64,000 nucleotides of DNA from Elymus sibiricus (Eukaryota; Streptophyta; Magnoliopsida; Poales; Poaceae), in contig CM077666.1 in NCBI GenBank assembly GCA_039707655.1, positions 300,168,166-300,232,165 on the forward strand, in the 5' to 3' direction. This document shows positions 57,581 to 64,000 of the stretch, in pieces. The notes beneath the pieces are model-generated. The model was not told the DNA's origin, made no database searches, and worked only from the letters and a program-made list of their open reading frames with translations. Both the position numbers and the translations under genes were made by a program. Within the stretch, counting starts at the first letter, position 1; each line of letters starts with the position of its first letter.

Positions 57581-60500
57581 GCATCATTGAAATCATCATG
57601 CCTAGCTAAAAAGGCATTAAAGAAAAGCGCTTGTTGGGAGACAACCCAACATTTACCCCTACTGTTTTTTTTTGTTTTTTACATGATTAATATAATGTAG
57701 TAATCATGTTTCTTATGTTTTCTTTCAATAATGTGCCAAGTAAAGCCTTTGGGATAGTGTGGATACTTGTTGCTTCGATTCTGTGCAAAAACAGAAACTT
57801 TTGCGTCCAGTGCTGGAATTTCTATTCTGTACTGGAGCGTGAGAAAATTCTGAAATTTTTACAGAGCATTGGGTTACAAATTTTTTAACTTTTTATAATT
57901 TTTCATAATTTTTGGAGGTACATAAGTATGTTTTTTTAAATCGCTCACTACATGCTGTTCTGTTTTTGACAGATTCTGTTTTTAGTGCATAGTTTGCTTG
58001 TTTTAGTGTTTCCATAGCTTATATTGAGTAATATAAATTGTGGAAATGATAGAATACAGTAGGAATTATGTGATAAAAATTATGAATCTTGTCTTGACAG
58101 TACCTAAGTGGATGATTTATTTTTATCATACTAACCTATCTCACAAGTTCCGTTAAGTTTTGTGTGATTGAAGTTTTCAAGTTTTGGGTGAGATATCGAT
58201 ATGGGGAGAATAAGGAGCGGCAAGGCCCTAAGCTTGGGGATTCCCAAGGCACCCCAAGGTAAAATTCAAGGAATACTCAAGTGTCTAAGCTTGGGGATGC
58301 CCCGGAAGGCATCCCCTCTTTCGTCTTCAAAACTACCGGTAACCTCACTCGGAGCTATATTTTTATTCGTCACATGATATGTGTTTTGCTTGGAGCATCA
58401 TTTACTTCTGTTGATATTTTAATAGTGATTTAAATAATCATGTTTTGTATCTTTTAGTTCAATAAAATGCCAATTATAGCCTTTACCATGCTCAGTTTGC
58501 AAGTTCACGTGTTGCTGTTTGAAAACACAAAGTTTTCTGTTATGTCCAGAATATTCCTGAATAGTAAGAACATGATAAAAATCTGAAATTTTTATGAAGT
58601 AATAATGCATGAGTTCTCTGTCATTTGGTAATTTTTCAGAATTTTTGGTGTTAGGGAAGTATGAATTTTAAATCCTCCTTTACAGACTGTTCTGTTTTGG
58701 CAGATTTCGGTTATGGTTGCATTGTTTGCATATGTTTGCTTGTTTAATGCTTCTATTTGTGGATAGGAGTATTAAATATGCAGATGCATTTAGGATGCAA
58801 TGTTTAATTATAATTTTAGTGATTTGTTACAGTAGAGAATGTTAAGGTTTTGAGTTGATTTATACTAACTTATCTCACGAGTTCTTGTTGAGTTTTGTGT
58901 CGATGGAGTTTTTAAGATTTAGGGAAACCGTGATATGAGAGGAATTAAGTAGACACAAGAGCTCAAGCTTGGGGATGCCCAAGGCTCCCCAAGTTATTAT
59001 TCCAAGAAGTCTCAAGCATCTAAGCTTGGGGATGCCCCGGTAGGCATCCCACCTTTCTTCTTCAACAACTATCAGTCAGTTTTGGTTGAGCCTAAGTTTT
59101 TGCATCTTCACATGATATGTGCTATCCTTGGAATGTCATTTTTTTTCTTTGCTGTTTGAATAAAATACTTAAGATCTGAAATTTTTAAAGGAGAGAGAGT
59201 CCTCACATAGCTACCTATTTACTTAACTACTCATTTGGTCTTCACTTATATCTTTTCGGAGTAGTTTGCCATTTACTCTTGTTCTTCACTTATATCCTAT
59301 GCGTAAATTGTTGAATGAATTGAATATCATAAAGTTGAAATTATATGTGCTTCATATGCTTGTATCATGTCTAGTAGTAGTTTCACATTTGGGTTAGAAA
59401 GTGAAATCTATTGAAGCTTGCCAATCACAATATTGGTCATACAAGCAATTCATGAATGATTAGTATAAGGAAGAGAACTTTCACATATAAATATATTATC
59501 TTGGACATCTTTTATGATTGTGAATACCCATTAATTATTTTCAAACTTGAGCAAATTAGTTGAAGTTGGACAAGGAAGACAACGTAATGAGTTATGTTTG
59601 GGTATATTTGCGTAGAAGTTATATTGTTATGGATCCTCCAACATGTGGTGCTTGCTTAGGATCTTTTGCTAGCCAAAAATTCGTACTAAGTAGAGATACT
59701 ACTTGTGCATCCAAAAACCCTTAAACCCAGTTTCTTCCCATGAGTGTCCACCATATCTACCTATGGATTGAATAAGATCCTTCAAGTAAGTTGTCATCGG
59801 TGCAAAAAGCAATTAAAATTGTTCCTATAACATGTATGATCTTTTATTGCAAGGGAAAATAAGCGTTGTACGAACTTATGATGGTAAAGAAATAAAAGCG
59901 ACGGACTGCATAATAAAGGTTGCTATCACAAGGGGCAATATAACGTGATGTTCCTTTGCATTAAGAGCTTGTGCACCCAAGAATAAAAAGCGCATGACAA
60001 CCTTTGCTTCCCTCTGCAAAGGGCCTATCTTTTACCTTTATGCATTTACTTTTATGCAAGAGTCAATAAGTATTCATTCGCATTTCAACCTTAATTATTC
60101 TCTAGTTGGCAAGCATCATGTGGTGGGGAAAGATCTAGGCACATATGGCCAGTCAAATATATTTGATCATGAATTATTATTGTTGACAATTATCTCTATG
60201 ATAAATAAGTTGGGAGGCGAAACATTATGCCCCTATCTTTCTCTGTGTTCGATGGATGCCATTTGTTCTAAAAATATGCTTTGAGTACTAGCAATCATAG
60301 AAGACTATATGATAATTGAGTATGTGGAGCTCTTACTTAGACTTTGTTGAAATTAAGTTGAATTGCAATTGTTTGGTGACTAAGAACATAGGTTGTTAAG
60401 TTTCAAGAGAATGCATTGTTTGAACCATAACATGTGAATTGATTGCTACTTTATCATGATGAGTTTTATGAGAAAAAGTTGCTGTTATGATGCTAGGAAA

Positions 60501-60604
60501 AGTGATTGAAATTATCATTGATCAAACTTATGCACTATGCTAGCATTCACACTTCATAAATTATTTCTTTTATCATTTACCTACTCGAGGACGAGCAGGA
60601 ATTA
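57581..60604 (+). other. Long 3' non-coding region of element 2, with a 720-bp tandem duplication
   Basis: Two diverged units, about 57680-58400 and 58410-59160, each contain two AAGCTTGGGGAT tracts. From 59200 on, the DNA is homologous in opposite orientation to 20324-21500 of element 1. Frames here are short and not conserved. Confidence 0.7.
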
Positions 60605-60617
60605 ATCTTGGGGATGC
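60605..60617 (+). other. Polypurine tract of element 2
   Basis: ATCTTGGGGATGC directly before the TGATACGTC of the 3' LTR. Confidence 0.82.
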
Positions 60618-61746
60618 TGATACGTCTCCAACGTATCTATAATTTATGAAGTATTAATGCCATGTTTATTATAGTTTTATATAAATTTGGTGCACTTTTA
60701 TATGGCTTTTATATGATTTTTATGGACTAACATATTGACCTAGTGCCCAGTGCCAGTTGCTGTTTTCTGCTTGTTTTTGGTTTTCCAGAAAATCCATATC
60801 AAATGAAGTCCAAATGCAGCGAAACTTTTTGACAGTTTTTTCTGGAAGGAAACAGACCCATTAAGCTTCGGGGGAGCAGCAGAAGACCCATAGGGGCGCC
60901 ACAAGCCACCAGGGCGCGCAACCCCCCAGGCACGCCCTGGTGCCTCGTGGGCCCTCTGTGGCACCTCTTTGTGTGATTTCAATGCTGAAAAATCATATAT
61001 ATTCAGAAACCCCCGAAAGTTAACCTAGATGAGTTTTTACGCCGCCGAAAGCCTCTGTTCCAAAGCGATCCCATCTGGAGCTCCGTTCCGGCACCTTGCC
61101 AGAGGGGGGAATCATCACCGGAGGCCATCTTCATCATCCTGGCAGTCTCCATGACGAGGAGGGAGTAGTTCACCCTCGGGGCTGAGGGTTTGTACCAGTA
61201 GCTATGTGTTTTATCTCTCTCTCTCTTGCATTCTTGATTTGGCACGATCTTGATGTACCGCGAGCTTTGTTAATATAGTTGGATCATAAGGTGTTTCTCC
61301 CTCTCTATCTTGTTGTGATGAATTGAGTTTTTACCTTTGAGGTTTCACCATTATCGGATTGAATACTTTTATGGATTTGAGAACACTTGATGTATGTCTT
61401 GCATATGAATACCCGTGGTGACAATGGGGTATTATATTGATTCACTTGATATATTATTTGGCACTCAACTCGCGGATTCCTGAGGTGACATTGGGGTAAT
61501 CTATGCATAGGGGTTGATGCATGTTTTTGTCCTACTTTCTCCGGTAGAAATCTTGGGGCACTCTTTGAAGTTCTTTGTGTTGGATTGAATATTATGAATC
61601 TGAAGTTGTTTGATGCATATCGTAGAATCAACTCACGGATACTTGTGGTGACATTGGAGTATATAGGTGACATTAGAGTTGGTTGATGCGTATCATATGG
61701 TGTTATTTTAGTATGAACTCTAGGGCTATTTGTGACACTTATAGGG
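60618..61746 (+). repeat. Truncated 3' LTR of element 2
   Basis: Matches 53973-55107 and stops after GACACTTATAGGG. The remaining 555 bp of the LTR, including the GACATCA end, are absent. It keeps the hairpin (60896-60953). Confidence 0.9.
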
Positions 61747-62290
61747 TCCGTGCGCTTCACATTCGTTCTTCCTGGGGTCACCAAACTCCTCTCTCTTCTC
61801 TTTACTTCTACCTAGTCACATCAGATTTTTTTGCATATGTGGCATGCTTAGCACCAGTACAACATGGAGGGGGAGACTCACCCCGGTCATAGCGCCGGAG
61901 TAAAAATGACTATAATGAGCAGTCAAAGCACAAGGCCCCACCTTTCCATCAGTAATGAGCCATCAAATCACACAGCCCCACCTTTCCAACAGTAAGTTGA
62001 ATCAGCTACTCCCTCGTCCTCCTCGCCTCTCTGTCGAACCGACTAGGCGAAACTGCCCCGCCTAACGTGCGGGAAAAGCCCCGCCTTCCACTTTTAAATA
62101 TAATTTTGTATCGATGGATTGCGCCATGGAGCAAAACAAAAAGAAAACGGTGGTACTACATGTATATAGCACGCACGTCGCGTTCGCTTCGCACCCCACG
62201 TGGTCGGTCGGTCCGGCACGTCGCTCACGGAATGGAACGTGAGTCATCTTGCATTTGCACTCACATGTGGGACCGCAATTGAGTAGCCAA
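61747..62290. repeat. Duplicated block Y, copy 3
   Basis: Good match to 53450-53972 and weaker match to 50571-50810. It retains a TTTTAAATATAATTT segment and GCGCCATGGAGC, but the 38-codon frame that starts there is cut short in copy 2, so no gene is called. Confidence 0.75.
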
Positions 62291-62720
62291 CCATAGGCAC
62301 AATCTCCCTCGTCCCTCAGGCCCCACGCATCGGCTGAGTTGTACTAGAAGAGAGACACCAGCGATAGTAGTACTAGAGTAGTGATGTACACATGTCGTTG
62401 CTTGGACGATCCCTGCACGACAGGGGAGATCAGTTCGTCCATCCATGTGACCAGAGTCCAGCAGACGGCTGGATTGGCTATCGTGTACATATCGTGAAGG
62501 TTGTGTCATACTAACATACGGCTGTAGTTCTGTTGATAAATCTAAAAAAATGTAGGAGCACTAAGTATATTGCAATACCAATAAAATTTGAATCCATTTT
62601 CGGTATTAATACAAATCTAGTCCACTCACCCTAGGCGGCTAGGGCAACCTCTCCCCTCCCTGCTTCACCGATGAGCCGGTGGATTCACCCATCCCCTCTT
62701 CCCACCACTCCGTCGACCGG
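62291..62720. other. Unassigned island DNA
   Basis: No gene, repeat or element recognised; contains a pyrimidine-rich patch near 62640-62710. Confidence 0.5.
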
Positions 62721-62829
62721 TGGCAGGAAGGGGAATCCCGGTGCCTATGCTCCAGTTATTAGTTTATGTTAGGGGTTTTAGTCCTCGCACGTTCAACGCT
62801 CAGGCGGACGATGTCGGCGCTTCTTATTC

Positions 62830-63415
62830 CGAGTCTGTCTTCCGAGCTTCGATCCTCCTTGAGTTCATTCGTCTAGACATAGTCGATGGAATTCCAGCGT
62901 AGATTCTTGTTGTCTCCTTTGGGGCGGTGAGGTTAAGGTTTCTTGTCATCCGGCAAGATTTGGTGTCATGTGCTTCGGATCAATGCGAGGGTTAAACAAC
63001 GACAACTGCGTTCCTCCAGGGCGCTGGTTATTAGGGGCACATGCACGAAGACTACTCGGTTGCCATCAAGAAGGTGAAGCCGGCTACATTAGGACATCGG
63101 CGACATTGATTGACGCCTTTTCTACTAGTTTTCTCTTTGAGCTTTGATCCTCGTCGAGTTTGTCTGTCGGGACGTAGTCGATAGAGCTCCGGCGTAGATT
63201 CATGTTGTTTCCTTGAGGCAGTGAGGTTAGCGTTTCTTGTCATATGGAAGAATTTAGTGTTATATTAATTAGGTGCCTTAGATCAATGATGACAACTACG
63301 CCTCCGGGGCGCTGCTCCTTAGGGGCACATGCACAAAGACTCCTCGACAGTCATTGACGAGGTCAAGCCAGCTCCAGTAGGATAGCACCGACAATGACGC
63401 GTCGACGGCTCTTTC
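62830..63415. repeat. Tandem duplication, about 300-bp units
   Basis: Unit 1 about 62830-63110, unit 2 about 63140-63415. Shared landmarks: TCCTCGTCGAGTT or its variant, ACGTAGTCGATAGAGCTCCG, GCGTAGATTC, GTGAGGTTA, TTTCTTGTCAT, GGGCGCTG, TAGGGGCACATGCAC and AAGACT. No open frame spans it. It is followed by TTTCTGACTACTGTTGGTTG and an AT-rich stretch. It may be a remnant of an untranslated TE region. Confidence 0.65.
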
Positions 63416-63639
63416 TGACTACTGTTGGTTGTTCACTGGTCTCGGAATTTGGATGTATTTTTTTATTAGAGATGCTATGTACTTGCAAAAATTTACAATA
63501 GACCCGGTCTCCCTCAAAAAAGGTTGCATATAGTTTATGTTCAAAATCAGAACAAAGATTGATGGCTCTTACATTTTTTTGCAAATGCTAAGATCACGAA
63601 TTTTCAGAAATTTGATTTCCCTTTATGTTGGAAACAATA

Positions 63640-63870
63640 CATTTCAAGCTCTAGCTAGCTATTCGAAATGTAAATTGTGCATGTTTTATAAGTATAGCGT
63701 GGTAAGCAAACAAAATGTATGGTGTGCCCCCATTTAGATGAGAACTGCAAAAGCCACACATTACCTCAAATTCAAACTACTTACTCCATGGATGCAATGT
63801 GTTCAAATGGTGCCATCGACATCTCAAATTCAAAAGAGTTCGAGCTTGTTCGTTCGATATTTTCACCCAT
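63640..63870. repeat. Duplicated block X, copy 2
   Basis: Counterpart of 48560-48800 in direct orientation (CTAGCTAGCTATTCGAAATG, AAAAGCCACACATTACCTC, CATGGATGCAATGTGTTCAA). The window ends 130 bp later. Confidence 0.7.
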
Positions 63871-64000
63871 GATAATTTGACCCGTGTGGTTGTTCAATTA
63901 ATGGAGGGCCGGGGACCAGAAGTGAACAATACAAAGTGCGACCTGACTCGTACGCAATTTTAAATGATTGTTTTTAGGGAAAATTAATTTTATGTCCCTA

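Larger units (their letters stand above)
53973..61746 (+). mobile_element. Athila-lineage non-autonomous element (no pol), 3' LTR truncated
   Basis: 5' LTR 53973-55661 (TGATACGTCTCC to GACATCA), tRNA-Asp primer site, a single 597-residue gene, a long non-coding 3' part, a purine tract, then a 3' LTR from 60618 that stops matching at about 61746, about 555 bp short. The right target duplication is therefore lost; the left flank is ACGCG (53968-53972). The size and structure resemble the Triticeae Sabrina family, a tentative name. There is no protease, RT or integrase. Confidence 0.92.

Noticed and set aside
62125..62241. 38-codon frame after GCGCCATGG in block Y copy 3
   Set aside because: The equivalent frame in copy 2 (53851) stops after four codons, so it is not conserved.

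Overview
The window looks like intergenic chromosomal DNA of a Triticeae grass (wheat, Aegilops or barley type). It is dominated by nested plant transposable elements: long Ty3/gypsy LTR elements of the Athila and Tat lineages, CACTA transposons with arrays of GGCCC-rich subterminal repeats, a Stowaway-type MITE and a hAT-type element. Spliced genes carry plant GT-AG introns. Nothing bacterial, organellar or viral was seen, and no rRNA, tRNA or CRISPR locus. Family names are given only to lineage level, because no database could be searched.

Layout. (1) 1-790 and 11476-11609 are two pieces of one intron-containing, TE-type gene. They are separated by a 10.7 kb minus-strand element (791-11470, target duplication ATCCC) that has 4.2 kb LTRs and no gag or pol. 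Instead it carries two paralogous small genes, each with its own TATA-like box. (2) 11610-34013 and 47535 to about 48.0 kb is CACTA territory. Two CACTA left ends lie in the same orientation at 11610 and 17027, with minus-strand exons. A MITE (14380-14533) and a hAT element (15590-16258) are inserted in it. A complete but broken Athila-lineage retrotransposon (18826-29120, minus, target duplication TCTCA) splits a CACTA exon. (3) 34019-47529 is a complete but decayed Tat-lineage retrotransposon (plus, target duplication ACTAG). It has a gag-pol polyprotein with two RNase H domains, a 73-bp satellite, and a spliced antisense gene of the plant 'gypsy-type transposon' (Transposase_28-like) family. 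(4) About 48.0-53.97 kb is a gene-like island with low-complexity CA/CT-rich DNA. It holds an unrecognised 175-codon gene (51557-52084) and a coiled-coil gene with two in-frame TAG codons (52509-53135). (5) 53973-61746 is a second Athila-lineage element on the plus strand. It has no pol and encodes one 597-residue CCHC protein, and its 3' LTR is truncated. (6) 61747-64000 returns to the gene-like island. Blocks here are duplicates of blocks at 48.6, 50.6 and 53.6 kb, which suggests a tandemly duplicated locus that continues past the right edge.

How the parts relate. The Athila element at 18.8-29.1 kb, once pol-bearing, and the pol-less one at 54-61.7 kb share a tRNA-Asp primer site, TGATACGTC LTR ends, a GC-rich LTR hairpin and a homologous 3' internal region. 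This fits an autonomous/non-autonomous pair. Coding decay in the Tat element is mostly loss of CAG or TGG codons to TAG, the pattern expected from cytosine methylation. The least explained items are the twin-gene long-LTR element and the duplicated gene island at the right.
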